From Stappia indica (GTDB lineage Bacteria; Pseudomonadota; Alphaproteobacteria; Rhizobiales; Stappiaceae), in NCBI RefSeq assembly GCF_009789575.1, contig NZ_CP046908.1:3501001-3565000 (forward strand): a stretch of 64,000 bases of DNA, read 5' to 3'. Below, piece by piece: positions 43,279 through 51,612 of this stretch (position 1 is the first letter of the stretch; every line of letters starts with the position of its first letter). A program made the translations under genes and the position numbers. The notes below the pieces were generated by a model. That model was not told the origin of the DNA. It searched no databases and worked only from the letters and a program-made list of their open reading frames with translations.

Positions 43279-44097
43279 TCAGCGCCAGTCGCCCTCTGTC
43301 GGGATGTTGAGCGAAATGCCGCAGTGCTTGCAGTGGACGGCGTCCGGATCGTGCCGGTTCAGGCCGCATTCGGGGCATTTGTGGGCGACCTTGAGCGGCC
43401 GGAAGATCGTCTGGACCAGCCGCAGGAACAGCCCGACGCCGACGATCATGATGAGGATGGTCAGCAGCCGTCCGTACGCGTCGGTCATGATGATGTCGCC
43501 GAACCCGGTCGTCGTCAGCGTCGTCACCGTGAAGTAGAGCGCGTCGAGAAACGTGTTGATGCCCGGGTTGCGGCCCTTTTCCAGCACATGCACCGCGGCC
43601 GAGACCACGAAGATGAACACCGTCAGGTTGACCAAGGCCTGGATCACCTGCTCGTTGCGGCGGAAGAAGGGCATGTGCCCCTGCAGCTCGCGGATCAGGT
43701 GGTAGGAGCGCAGCAGCCGCAGCATGCGCAGGACCAGCAGCATCGCCAGCCCTTCCACCACGGCACTGGCGAACAGCGAGACGATCACCACCGCATCGGC
43801 CAGCGCCATGAAGCTGCCCATGGCGCGCAGCGGCCGGTTTGCGGCGGCCAGCCGCAGCAGGTAGTCCGCCAGCATCACCGCGCCGATGATGTAGTCGAGC
43901 CGGTGGTCCGTTCCGTTGAGGCCGAACAGGATCGAGGCGAAGAAATAGGAGATGGCGAGAAAGTCGAAGACCAGCAGCCCCATCCGCCAGCGCCGGGAGC
44001 GGGCCGAACTGCCGAAATAGAGCCGGCGCACGGCGGAGCGGAAACGGGTGAACGGCGGGTCCTGCGGCTCTGCGTCGGGGCGTGTCTCGGCGGTCAT
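43279..44097 (-). CDS. Voltage-gated-type K+ channel with C-terminal zinc ribbon
   Basis: A 272-residue six-helix ion channel. S4 carries regularly spaced Arg (124, 127, 130 in VLRMLRLLRSYH). The pore has the selectivity filter TTTGFGD at 195-201, with Phe instead of the usual Tyr. A C-terminal Cys4 zinc ribbon follows S6: CPEC (241-244) and CKHC (256-259). The ribbon is unusual for this channel class and may sense metal or mediate assembly. The ATG at 44097 is preferred because upstream in-frame codons are not channel-like. Confidence 0.86.
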   Translation of the reverse strand: MTAETRPDAEPQDPPFTRFRSAVRRLYFGSSARSRRWRMGLLVFDFLAISYFFASILFGLNGTDHRLDYIIGAVMLADYLLRLAAANRPLRAMGSFMALADAVVIVSLFASAVVEGLAMLLVLRMLRLLRSYHLIRELQGHMPFFRRNEQVIQALVNLTVFIFVVSAAVHVLEKGRNPGINTFLDALYFTVTTLTTTGFGDIIMTDAYGRLLTILIMIVGVGLFLRLVQTIFRPLKVAHKCPECGLNRHDPDAVHCKHCGISLNIPTEGDWR

Positions 44098-44313
44098 GGC
44101 GCGATCATGCGCAGCGGTTCCCGGCGCGGTCAATCGGGCCCGGCCGCGCCCGGCCGTCCTGCGCCCATCGCGTGTGCGGACGGGTCTCGGGGGCGCTTGC
44201 ATCCCCCGCCGATATTCGGGCTTTGGACTCCAATGCGAATCGGAGCAAGATTTCGTTAACCATTTCAGCAGCGGCCGGCTCGACCTGCCGCAAGGTTTTT
44301 TCCGGGGAGCGTC

Positions 44314-44604
44314 ATGTCCGCCTTTGTCCAGTCCCTGCCGACCTTGAACGACAGCCTGCGCTTTGCCGAGCAGCATGTCGGCGACATCCTGCACACGCCG
44401 AAGTCTCCGGACGGTGCCGCCTATCGTTTCATCGTGCGCGGGACCGGACGCTTCGGCAACGGTGCGCGCAGCGGCAGCCCGTGCGAGGTGCTGGCCGCCA
44501 CCCGCCGCGAGGCGGAACTGCGCCGCCTGCATGCGGTCGCCACCAGCATCGCGCAATATCTGGAAGAGCGGATCGCCGCCGAAAGCCCGCTCGCCGCCGA
44601 GTGA
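44314..44604 (+). CDS. Small hypothetical protein
   Basis: A 96-residue soluble, mixed alpha/beta protein with no signal peptide or membrane helix. GGGGAG lies five bases before the ATG, and the frame has the GC-rich third positions expected of a gene. No family recognised. It lies alone between the divergent K+ channel and the convergent dipeptidase, ending 10 bases from the latter. Confidence 0.62.
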   Translation: MSAFVQSLPTLNDSLRFAEQHVGDILHTPKSPDGAAYRFIVRGTGRFGNGARSGSPCEVLAATRREAELRRLHAVATSIAQYLEERIAAESPLAAE

Positions 44605-44614
44605 GCGCCGCCCC

Positions 44615-45664
44615 TCAGTTCCAGGTCCGCTCCAGCACCGACAGCCAGTTCTTCCAGGCGATCTTCTCGATCAGCTCCTCGCCGTAGCCCGCCTCGCGGA
44701 AGGCCTGCAGCAGCACCGGCAGGCCGGCCACGTCGCCGATGGCGCGCGGCACCATGCAGCCGTCGAAATCCGAGCCGAGCGCCACCCCATCCTCGCCGAG
44801 CCGCGACAGCAGGTGGTCGGTGTGCCGCACCATCACCTCCAGCGGCGTGTCGGAGATGTTGGCCCCGTCCGGCCGCAGGAAGGCGACATGGAAGTTGAGC
44901 CCGGCCAGGCCGCCGCTTTCCGCGATGGCGTCGAGCTGCCGGTCGGTCAGGTTGCGCGCCGAAGGGCACACCGCATGGGCGTTGGAATGGGAGGCGACCA
45001 GCGGCCGGTCGGTGATCGCGGCAACGTCCCAGAAGCCCTTTTCGGTCAGGTGCGACAGGTCGACCATGATCTTCAGCCGGTTGCAGGCCCGCACCAGCTC
45101 CTTGCCCGCATCCGTCAGGCCCGGCCCCGTGTCGGGGGAGGAGGGGCAGGCCATCGGCACGCCGTCGCCGAAGATGTTCGGCCGGCTCCACACCGGCCCG
45201 AGCGAGCGCAGGCCGGCGGCGTGCAGCACCTCCAGCGCGGTCATGTCGGCGTCGATCGCCTCGGCGCCTTCCACATGCATGACCATGGCGAGCTGGCCTG
45301 CCGCCATCGCCGCGCGGATCTCGGCGGCATTGCGGCAGATCGCCACCTCGCCGGCGCTCTCGCGCTCCAGGCGCAGCGCGCGGGCGAACATGCGCAGCGT
45401 GAAGGCGAGCGCGTCCGGCTGAGCGACCTCGGCAAAGTTCGCCGGATCGTCCGGGTCGTAGCGCACCTTCAGCGCGTCGCCCAGCTGCGAGGGCACGTAG
45501 ATGGCGAACAGCCCGCCGGCGAAGCGCCCCTTGCGGGCGCGCGGCAGGTCGATGTGATCGCGCGCGGCGCGGTCGAAGAACGAGCGCTCGCGGGCGGTGC
45601 CGGCGCCGAGCTCCAGCTTGAGCAGCGTGTCGTTATGGCCGTCGAAGACGGGGATCTGGCTCAT
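44615..45664 (-). CDS. Membrane dipeptidase (peptidase M19)
   Basis: A 349-residue zinc dipeptidase of the renal-dipeptidase family. Metal ligands are visible: VFDGHNDTLL (His10, Asp12), MHVEGAEAI (bridging Glu), VDLSHLTEKG and LVASHSNAHAV (His residues). No signal peptide is seen, so it is likely cytoplasmic. It hydrolyses dipeptides, some members including D-amino acid or cysteinyl dipeptides. It follows mtnA on the same strand after 113 bases. Confidence 0.92.
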   Translation of the reverse strand: MSQIPVFDGHNDTLLKLELGAGTARERSFFDRAARDHIDLPRARKGRFAGGLFAIYVPSQLGDALKVRYDPDDPANFAEVAQPDALAFTLRMFARALRLERESAGEVAICRNAAEIRAAMAAGQLAMVMHVEGAEAIDADMTALEVLHAAGLRSLGPVWSRPNIFGDGVPMACPSSPDTGPGLTDAGKELVRACNRLKIMVDLSHLTEKGFWDVAAITDRPLVASHSNAHAVCPSARNLTDRQLDAIAESGGLAGLNFHVAFLRPDGANISDTPLEVMVRHTDHLLSRLGEDGVALGSDFDGCMVPRAIGDVAGLPVLLQAFREAGYGEELIEKIAWKNWLSVLERTWN

Positions 45665-45777
45665 TCGGATGCGTGTCCTGGGCGGTGAGGCGGGAACGGG
45701 CGGGCAGGCGCGCGAGTGTCGCCGCCCGGCCGCCGCAACGCAAGGGGGCGCCGCGCGGGCCGTTCCGCGCCCTGGGA

Positions 45778-46905
45778 TCAGGAGGCGGCGCGGCGCTCCG
45801 GGAAGAGGCTCGCGAGCCCGTCGGCGCTCGCCGCGCAGATGCCGCGCTCGGTGATCAGGCTGGTGACCAGCCGCGCCGGCGTCACGTCGAAAGCAGGGTT
45901 CGTCGCCTCCGTCGTCGGCGGGGTGATGGCGATGGTCTCGCTGCGCCCGTCCTCCGTCAGACCGGTCAGATGCGTCACCTCGCGGCCCGAGCGCTCCTCG
46001 ATCGGGATCTCGCGCAACCCGTCGCTGACGGTCCAGTCGATGGTCGAGGAGGGCAGGGCGACATGGAACGGCACGCCGTTGTCATGGGCGGCGAGCGCCT
46101 TCAGATAGGTGCCGATCTTGTTGCACACATCGCCCGTCGCCGTGGTGCGGTCGGTGCCGACGATCACCATGTCGACCAGCCCGTGCTGCATCAGGTGGCC
46201 GCCGGCATTGTCGACCACCAGCCGGTGCGACACCCCGTGTCGGCCCAGCTCCCAGGCGGTCAGCCCGGCGCCCTGGTTGCGCGGCCGCGTCTCGTCGACC
46301 CACACATGCACGGGAATGCCGGCGTCGTGCGCCTGATAGATCGGCGAGGTCGCCGTGCCCCAGTCGACGGTGGCCAGCCAGCCGGCATTGCAATGGGTCA
46401 GGATGTTGACCGGCTCGCCCCCACCCTTGCCCCCACCCTTGCCTTGGTTCTTGCGCGCGGCGATCTCGCGGATGAGCGTCAGCCCGTGCCGGCCGATGGC
46501 GTGGTTGACCTCGACATCCTCGTCGCAGATCTCGCCGGCCTTGGCCCAGGCGGCGGCGGCGCGCGCGCTCTCGGGCAGCGGCGCCACGCTGGCGGTCACC
46601 GCATCGAGCGCCCATCGCAGGTTGATCGCGGTCGGCCGGGTCGCCGCCAGCTGTGCTGCAGCCTGCGCCAGGCCGGCGTCGGACGGGTCGCGCGCCAGCG
46701 CCATCGCCAGGCCATAGGCGGCGGTGGCGCCGATCAGCGGCGCACCGCGCACCCACATGTCGCGGATCGCCGTCGCGGCCGCCTCGGGCGTTGTCAGTTC
46801 CGTGGTGACGAAGCGGTGCGGCAGCTGCGTCTGGTCGATGATGTGCACCGACCGGCCATGCTCTGCCGGCCAGATGGAGCGGTGGGCAACGCCGTCGATC
46901 TTCAT
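45778..46905 (-). CDS. mtnA: S-methyl-5-thioribose-1-phosphate isomerase
   Basis: A 375-residue MtnA, which converts methylthioribose-1-phosphate to methylthioribulose-1-phosphate in methionine salvage. Key segments: [28 protein letters not shown] (catalytic Cys) and [19 protein letters not shown] (catalytic Asp). A Gly-rich insertion KGGGKGGG, encoded by two exact 12-base repeats, precedes the catalytic Cys strand. No other methionine-salvage gene is adjacent. Related isomerases (ribose-1,5-bisphosphate type) are less likely because of the full match to the MtnA pattern. Confidence 0.92.
   Translation of the reverse strand: MKIDGVAHRSIWPAEHGRSVHIIDQTQLPHRFVTTELTTPEAAATAIRDMWVRGAPLIGATAAYGLAMALARDPSDAGLAQAAAQLAATRPTAINLRWALDAVTASVAPLPESARAAAAWAKAGEICDEDVEVNHAIGRHGLTLIREIAARKNQGKGGGKGGGEPVNILTHCNAGWLATVDWGTATSPIYQAHDAGIPVHVWVDETRPRNQGAGLTAWELGRHGVSHRLVVDNAGGHLMQHGLVDMVIVGTDRTTATGDVCNKIGTYLKALAAHDNGVPFHVALPSSTIDWTVSDGLREIPIEERSGREVTHLTGLTEDGRSETIAITPPTTEATNPAFDVTPARLVTSLITERGICAASADGLASLFPERRAAS
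46417..46440. repeat. Exact 2 x 12-base tandem repeat inside mtnA
   Basis: The unit GCCCCCACCCTT occurs twice without mismatch, in frame, and encodes KGGG twice on the minus strand. It extends a surface loop by multiples of four residues and is a candidate site for slippage. Confidence 0.9.
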
Positions 46906-47064
46906 GACATCTCCGTATCGATGGGCCAGACCGGGCAGAGCAGGCAGGGCAGGGACCGCCCGCCGTCCGGTCGTCTCTCTTGCGGCGACCTAAAGCACTT
47001 TTCGCACCGCTTTGCCACCCGCAGCAAGGCGAAGCGGCGCGGCGAGGAGAGGGGAAAACGAAAC

Positions 47065-47092
47065 GGGGCAGGCTCCTTGCGGAACCTGCCCC
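47065..47092 (-). terminator. Rho-independent terminator of the heme operon
   Basis: Stem GGGGCAGG...CCTGCCCC extended by TCC/GGA pairs, loop TTGC. On the minus strand it is followed by GTTTCGTTTTCCCC, a T-rich tail. It lies about 40 bases after the hmuQ stop (47131) and is one of the clearest intrinsic terminators in the window. Confidence 0.8.
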
Positions 47093-47130
47093 GAACAGAC
47101 CTCACGGCTCGCGCCTGCGAACCGTCCTCG

Positions 47131-47445
47131 TCAGGCCTTCTCGGCCAGTATCGTCTCGAAGCCCTCGAATTCCGGATGGCCGAGATAGAGCGGCTTGTTG
47201 TCGCCCGCGCCCTTGTGGGCGTCGCGGAAGGCCTGGCTCTTGGTCCAGGCGAGGAAGGCATCCTTGTCCCGCCAGATCGTGTGCGAGGCATAGAGCGTGT
47301 GGTCCTCGTGGTCCGGCCCTTTCAGCAGGTGGAACTCGACGAAGCCGTCCATCGTGCCCAGATGCCGGTCGCGGTTGCGCCACACCTCCTCGAAGGCCTC
47401 CTCGTTGCCGGACTTCACGCGAAAGCGGTTCATGGCAATGTACAT
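47131..47445 (-). CDS. hmuQ: Heme-degrading monooxygenase (HmuQ/IsdG type)
   Basis: A 104-residue antibiotic-biosynthesis-monooxygenase-fold protein. Very close to rhizobial HmuQ/HmuD as I recall them (MNRFRV, FVEFHLLKGP, DNKPLYLGHPEFEGFE). The IsdG-type catalytic Asn, Trp and His are present as Asn6, Trp67 and His77. It opens heme to release iron. The ATG at 47445 overlaps the stop of the upstream DUF2325 gene, so the two are co-translated. A strong terminator follows. Confidence 0.92.
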   Translation of the reverse strand: MYIAMNRFRVKSGNEEAFEEVWRNRDRHLGTMDGFVEFHLLKGPDHEDHTLYASHTIWRDKDAFLAWTKSQAFRDAHKGAGDNKPLYLGHPEFEGFETILAEKA

Positions 47446-48761
47446 CAGGCAGTCTCTCCCTCTTCTGGCAACGGCCCCTGCAGGGCAAACTGTGCCGCCG
47501 ACCGCTCGCCGACAAGGTCCTGCAGGGCCTTGCGGAAGGCGGTCTGGCCTGTGCTGCGCAGCGGCACGAAAGGCTTGTTGAGCTTCTGGCAGATCTTCTT
47601 GGCCCGCAGGCACGCATCATGGCTGACGCAACTGACCGGGCAGAAGACGCAGTCGACGGACGGCAGCAGATGGTCGAGGCGCTGCGGTGCGTCCTCCACG
47701 CCGCCGTCGTGATGGACGAATGTGGTGTTGAAGGCTTCCGCGATGCCGCGCAGCCGGTCGCGGTGGCCGTGCATGCCGCCGACATAGAGGATCGCCTTCG
47801 GCCGTGCGGCCGCATCGGCCTGTGCAGCGCCGGTGCCAACGACGGCGACCGGTGATGGCCCTGCGGCGATGGCCGCGATCCGCGCGCCCTGCCGGGGCAT
47901 CTGCTGCGGCGCGGGGCGCCGCGTCTCCTCGCCGATCTCGCGCAGCCGCGCTTCCGCCTGCCGCGCCCGCACCCGTGCCGATTGCAGGGCCCGTCCGGCC
48001 TTGTCGAGCCGGCGGCGCAGCGAGGCTGCATCCGGTGCCGCCTCCGCCGTCTCCGGCACGCGCGCCTCGTCCGCCGCGCGTCCCGCCTTGAGCCTTGCCA
48101 GCGTCGCGCGCAGCTCGATCAGCTCCCGGTCGCGCTGGGTCAGCGCCTCGCGCAGGCCCGCCTCCACGCGCCGCGCCCGGTCCTCGGCCTCCTGCAGCTG
48201 GTCGCGCAGGGTCGCCGCCTCCTCGTTCTTCTGGCGGAACGAGGCGCCGGCCAGATGCGACCACATGTGCACCTCGCCGAAGATGCGTGCGCGCAAGGGA
48301 CCCGGCACATGCTGGTGGGTCATGAAGGCCCAGTAGGCCGGACCGACCTGGCCCCGGTCGCACATGTCGCGCCACAGGGCTTCCAGCTCGGCTACGCCGC
48401 GCGCCCGCCCGACCCGGCGCAGCGCGCCTTCGAAGCGGCCGTCGAGCAGTTTCTGGAAGGCGCGGGAGAAGGCGCAATCGGTGGTCGACAGGCGCACGAA
48501 ATGGCCGTGGACGTCGTAGTCGGGCGTGTCGGGGGAAACCTCGATGCCCACCTTGCGGGCGGTGCGGCGCAGGTCGGCGACGCTGGCGCAGGTGCCGACG
48601 ATGGAACAGTGGACGCTGTCGGCCTGCTCCCACAGCGCGATGCGCCTGCGTGCGGCCTGGCCGTCGCTGCCGATCTCCTCGCAGGCGAGCGGAGCGCGCC
48701 CCGAATGCGCGGCGACCGCATCCTCGATCGCCTTTCGCAGCTTGTCATCCCTGGCGCACAT
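47445..48761 (-). CDS. DUF2325 domain protein with coiled coil
   Basis: A 438-residue protein. The N-terminal part (1-190) is of unknown fold. It is followed by a long charged coiled coil (about 195-300) and a C-terminal DUF2325 domain (about 330-420: KAILYVGGMHGHRDRLRGI, VDCVFCPVSCVSHDACL). The DUF2325 domain is Cys-rich and may bind iron, heme or zinc. In several rhizobia a DUF2325 gene sits by heme-uptake genes, as here upstream of hmuQ and divergent from hmuP. AGGAGG lies 11 bases before the ATG, slightly far. Role unproven, probably iron-related. Confidence 0.82.
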   Translation of the reverse strand: MCARDDKLRKAIEDAVAAHSGRAPLACEEIGSDGQAARRRIALWEQADSVHCSIVGTCASVADLRRTARKVGIEVSPDTPDYDVHGHFVRLSTTDCAFSRAFQKLLDGRFEGALRRVGRARGVAELEALWRDMCDRGQVGPAYWAFMTHQHVPGPLRARIFGEVHMWSHLAGASFRQKNEEAATLRDQLQEAEDRARRVEAGLREALTQRDRELIELRATLARLKAGRAADEARVPETAEAAPDAASLRRRLDKAGRALQSARVRARQAEARLREIGEETRRPAPQQMPRQGARIAAIAAGPSPVAVVGTGAAQADAAARPKAILYVGGMHGHRDRLRGIAEAFNTTFVHHDGGVEDAPQRLDHLLPSVDCVFCPVSCVSHDACLRAKKICQKLNKPFVPLRSTGQTAFRKALQDLVGERSAAQFALQGPLPEEGETA

Positions 48762-48950
48762 GGAGCCGTGCCCCTCCTGAAACAGGTTGAAAACGCTTGG
48801 TCACGATTTGGCTGGTCAAGAGCGTGGCTTGCTGGCCGTCGAGGGAGTGGACGGGGTGCTGGCTGGCGCTTGGATCTCCGTTTGCCGTCTCCGGGCACAG
48901 CGAGAGGCGAAACGGACATTGCCTTTCCTATAAAACATGAGTATTTCAGT

Positions 48951-48979
48951 CAAGAATATTCTTGCGAACGGTTCGCAAG
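48951..48979. promoter_or_regulatory. Two overlapping perfect palindromes
   Basis: CAAGAATATTCTTG (48951-48964) and CTTGCGAACGGTTCGCAAG (48961-48979) share a CTTG. Both are perfect dyads. They lie just upstream of the iron-box-like element and are likely operator sites for a dimeric regulator, or two alternative sites. Confidence 0.6.
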
Positions 48980-48996
48980 TTTAGAGTTATTCCAAA
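48980..48996. promoter_or_regulatory. Irr-type iron control element (ICE-like)
   Basis: TTTAGAGTTATTCCAAA matches the rhizobial ICE consensus TTTAGAA-3-TTCTAAA at 12 of 14 defined positions. It is 71 bases upstream of the hmuP ATG. Irr binds such sites in Rhizobiales and controls heme uptake and synthesis genes according to iron and heme status. Confidence 0.7.
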
Positions 48997-49067
48997 CCAC
49001 GGACGGAGGAACCGGAGTTTCCGGCCATTTCGTCCAGGGCCCAAGCGATCGAAGGAGCAAGTCGATC

Positions 49068-49310
49068 ATGTCCCAGTCTGCGACCCCCGCCAACCAGGCC
49101 CCCCATCAGGCTCAGGCCGCCGCCTATCGGCGGCCGCGCACCCAGCAGCGCACCCTGACCCTGCCGAAAACGGCGAAAGTCGCGCAGGAACCGCTGGAAC
49201 TGGACAGTTCGGCCCTGTTCCAGGGTTCCCGCGAGGTTCATATCCGCCACAAGGACATGGTCTACCGGCTGTCGATCACCCGGTTCGAAAAACTGCTCCT
49301 GACCAAATAA
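49068..49310 (+). CDS. hmuP: Hemin uptake protein HemP/HmuP
   Basis: An 80-residue protein. The conserved C-terminal half reads ELDSSALFQGSREVHIRHKD then YRLSITRFEKLLLTK, diagnostic of HemP/HmuP. The N-terminal half is variable and disordered. In Bradyrhizobium, HmuP is a co-activator of heme-transport genes acting with Irr. GAAGGAG precedes the ATG. Divergent from DUF2325-hmuQ; the outer-membrane receptor and ABC transporter genes are not in the window. Confidence 0.92.
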   Translation: MSQSATPANQAPHQAQAAAYRRPRTQQRTLTLPKTAKVAQEPLELDSSALFQGSREVHIRHKDMVYRLSITRFEKLLLTK

Positions 49311-49317
49311 ACCTGCA

Positions 49318-49336
49318 GGCGGGGCCCGGCCCCGCC
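49318..49336 (+). terminator. Hairpin after hmuP
   Basis: GGCGGGG / CCCCGCC stem with a CCCGG loop, seven bases after the hmuP stop, followed by a weak pyrimidine run (CTTCGTCTCC). Probable terminator. Confidence 0.6.
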
Positions 49337-49786
49337 CTTCGTCTCCTGCCGCAGGCCTCCCCCGCGAGAGCTGCTGGAGCCGGTGCCGGAAGCGTGCCTT
49401 GGCGCGCTTCCGGCGCTTGCCTTCCGCCCGCCGATCTGCGAAGGAAAGAGCCTTCGAACGGCAACCCGGCAGGACCAGACGTGGCTCTCGGTGACACTCC
49501 GGCCGCCCTTTCCGCGGCATCGACGTTCCGGCCCTCATCGGCCGGCCTCGCCCTGCTGCCCGGCGGGCGTCGTCCTGCCCCGCGTTCGCGCCTCCTGCAG
49601 CCCCGCCCGATGCATCAGGGCCCGGCCTGCGGTCGATTTAGGCAGTTGCCGCACTGAGCCTTCTCTGCCGCCGGTCTTCGTCCTGCCGCTGGAAAGCGGC
49701 GGAAAGTCTGGTAAAAGACCCCCCGAACTCCCTTCTCACGTGCCGCGCCGGCATGCCGGCCGCGCGCTGCCAGTCACGACGGTGCC
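49337..49786. other. Gene-free region upstream of pheS
   Basis: About 450 bases with no supported gene. Frames are open only in fragments and lack ribosome sites. A small stem GCCGCT-GGAA-AGCGGC occurs at 49685-49700. I searched for a Phe-rich leader peptide or an attenuator as found before pheST in enterobacteria and saw none. The pheS promoter must lie here. Confidence 0.5.
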
Positions 49787-50869
49787 ATGTCCGAATTGCA
49801 ATCCCTTGAAACTGCGATCCTCGCCGCCATCGCCGCCGCGTCGAACGAGGCCGAGCTGGAAGAGGTGCGCATCGCCGCCCTCGGCAAGAAAGGGTCCGTG
49901 TCCGAGAAGCTGAAGACCCTGGGCTCCCTGTCGCCGGACGAGCGGCGCGAGATGGGTCCGGCGATCAACGGCCTCAAGACCCGGGTCACCGATGCGCTCG
50001 CCGCCCGCCGCGAGCTGCTGCAGGACGCGGCCCTCGACGCACGCCTCCAGCGCGAGCGTGTCGACGTGACCCTGCCGCTGCGTCCCGCTCCCGCCGAGAC
50101 CGGCCGCATCCACCCGGTCAGCCAGGTGATCGACGAGCTCACCGCGATCTTCGCCGACATGGGCTTTTCCATCGCCGAAGGCCCGGACATCGAGACCGAC
50201 CACCTCAACTTCACCCAGCTGAACTTCCCGCCCGACCATCCGGCGCGCGAGATGCACGACACGTTCTTCCTGCCCGAAAAGGCGGATGGCGAGCGCATGC
50301 TGCTGCGCACCCACACCTCGCCGGTGCAGATCCGCACGATGATGTCGCAGGAGCCGCCGATCCGGGTGATCATCCCGGGCCGCACCTATCGCTGCGACAG
50401 CGACCAGACCCACACGCCGATGTTCCACCAGGTCGAAGGCCTCGTCATCGACAAGAGCAGCCATATCGGCCACCTGAAATGGGTGCTGGAGGAGTTCTGC
50501 AAGGCCTTCTTCGAGGTCGACGAGGTGCGCATGCGCTTCCGTCCGTCCTACTTCCCCTTCACCGAGCCGTCGATGGAGGTCGACATCGGCTGCGACCGCT
50601 CGGGCAACGAGGTGAAGATCGGCGAGGGCAACGACTGGCTGGAAATCCTCGGCTGCGGCATGGTCCATCCCAATGTCATCCGCAATTGCGGCCTCGACCC
50701 GGACGTCTACCAGGGCTTCGCCTGGGGCATGGGCATCGACCGCATCGCCATGCTGAAATACGGCATGCCGGACCTGCGCGCCTTCTTCGACGCGGATGTC
50801 CGCTGGATCGAGCATTACGGCTTCCGCCCGCTCGACCTGCCGACCCTGTTCGGAGGCCTGTCGCGATGA
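49787..50869 (+). CDS. pheS: Phenylalanyl-tRNA synthetase alpha subunit
   Basis: A 360-residue class II synthetase subunit of normal length. An N-terminal coiled coil (1-85) is followed by the catalytic core: [20 protein letters not shown], the motif 2 region [34 protein letters not shown] and motif 3 [17 protein letters not shown]. It forms the alpha2beta2 enzyme with PheT. The stop overlaps the ATG of an inserted membrane-protein gene instead of leading directly to pheT. Confidence 0.97.
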   Translation: MSELQSLETAILAAIAAASNEAELEEVRIAALGKKGSVSEKLKTLGSLSPDERREMGPAINGLKTRVTDALAARRELLQDAALDARLQRERVDVTLPLRPAPAETGRIHPVSQVIDELTAIFADMGFSIAEGPDIETDHLNFTQLNFPPDHPAREMHDTFFLPEKADGERMLLRTHTSPVQIRTMMSQEPPIRVIIPGRTYRCDSDQTHTPMFHQVEGLVIDKSSHIGHLKWVLEEFCKAFFEVDEVRMRFRPSYFPFTEPSMEVDIGCDRSGNEVKIGEGNDWLEILGCGMVHPNVIRNCGLDPDVYQGFAWGMGIDRIAMLKYGMPDLRAFFDADVRWIEHYGFRPLDLPTLFGGLSR

Positions 50870-51543
50870 CCGCCCGTTCTTCTCTTCCCTCCCGCCTGCG
50901 CGCGGTGCTTCTGCCGCTGCTGGCGCTCGCCGTGCTGGTCCAGGGGCTTCTCGCCCCCGTGCCTGCCGAGGCCCAGCCGGCGCAGCCCGTCTCCTTCGTC
51001 GAGGCCTGCGCCGACAAGTCCGAGGAGCGCGGCCGGCTGCGCTATTGCGATGCCTATTTCCGCGAGGGGCTCGGCCCCCAGGCCGACACGGTGCTCTATC
51101 TGCGCGACCGCATCACCACCCTGCGCGCCAGCCAGGAAGTGAATGCGGAGAGCAATTACGAGAGCTTCCTGACGGCGGTTGCCATCGTCGCCTTCCTGTC
51201 GATCGCGACCATGGTGCTGGTCACCTCCGAGCGCCGCATCTCCGGCATCGCCAAGTGGTCGTCGGTCGCCTCGGCCGCCGCCGTGCTGGTGATGGTGGCG
51301 ATCCTGACCCTCGGCTGGCTCGACAAGTACCGGGCCGAGGATGCGGCGATGCTCGAACTCGGCCTCTTGCGCGACCAGGTGGAGGTCGAGGCGTCCCACG
51401 CCATCGCCTCGGGCCGCAAGCTGGACGAGGCGACGATCCGCCGCTGGACCGACCGCCTGCACGAGATCGGCATCCGCTTCGCCAGCAATTACGGCGCCGC
51501 GTCCATCGTCCCGGACCTCGACCGCTTCACGCCGCAGAACTGA
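50866..51543 (+). CDS. Membrane protein inserted between pheS and pheT
   Basis: A 225-residue protein of unknown function. It has a signal-like N-terminus ([20 protein letters not shown]), a soluble stretch with [18 protein letters not shown], two membrane helices (about 100-118 and 130-151) and a helical C-terminal part. The ATG overlaps the pheS stop, so it is co-translated with the synthetase; pheT begins 69 bases after it. No link to translation is apparent. I do not recognise the family. Confidence 0.85.
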   Translation: MTARSSLPSRLRAVLLPLLALAVLVQGLLAPVPAEAQPAQPVSFVEACADKSEERGRLRYCDAYFREGLGPQADTVLYLRDRITTLRASQEVNAESNYESFLTAVAIVAFLSIATMVLVTSERRISGIAKWSSVASAAAVLVMVAILTLGWLDKYRAEDAAMLELGLLRDQVEVEASHAIASGRKLDEATIRRWTDRLHEIGIRFASNYGAASIVPDLDRFTPQN

Positions 51544-51612
51544 CGCAGCCGCACCGGCGCGCGGAGCCCCGCCGCGCCGGTCCCGTCACGACACCTGAAG
51601 AGACCCAAGCTC

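Larger units (their letters stand above)
48762..49067. promoter_or_regulatory. Divergent control region of the heme module
   Basis: About 300 bases between the DUF2325 gene and hmuP. The half near the DUF2325 gene is featureless and GC-rich. The half near hmuP is AT-rich (48920-49000) and holds stacked dyads and an Irr-type box, listed separately. Both promoters are expected here. Confidence 0.55.

Noticed and set aside
45673-47712. 679-residue plus-strand frame over mtnA and hmuQ
   Set aside because: Opposite to two clear genes and lacks a ribosome site or motif.
48901-48996. Insertion-sequence end or attachment site suggested by stacked palindromes
   Set aside because: No transposase or integrase nearby and no flanking target duplication. 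An iron-regulated promoter explains the signal better.
49685-49700. Terminator hairpin GCCGCT-GGAA-AGCGGC
   Set aside because: Short stem with no T-run, far from any gene end. Hairpins this size are frequent in such GC-rich DNA.
49337-49786. Phe-dependent attenuator or leader peptide upstream of pheS
   Set aside because: No run of Phe codons in a short frame with a ribosome site, and no terminator with a T-run.
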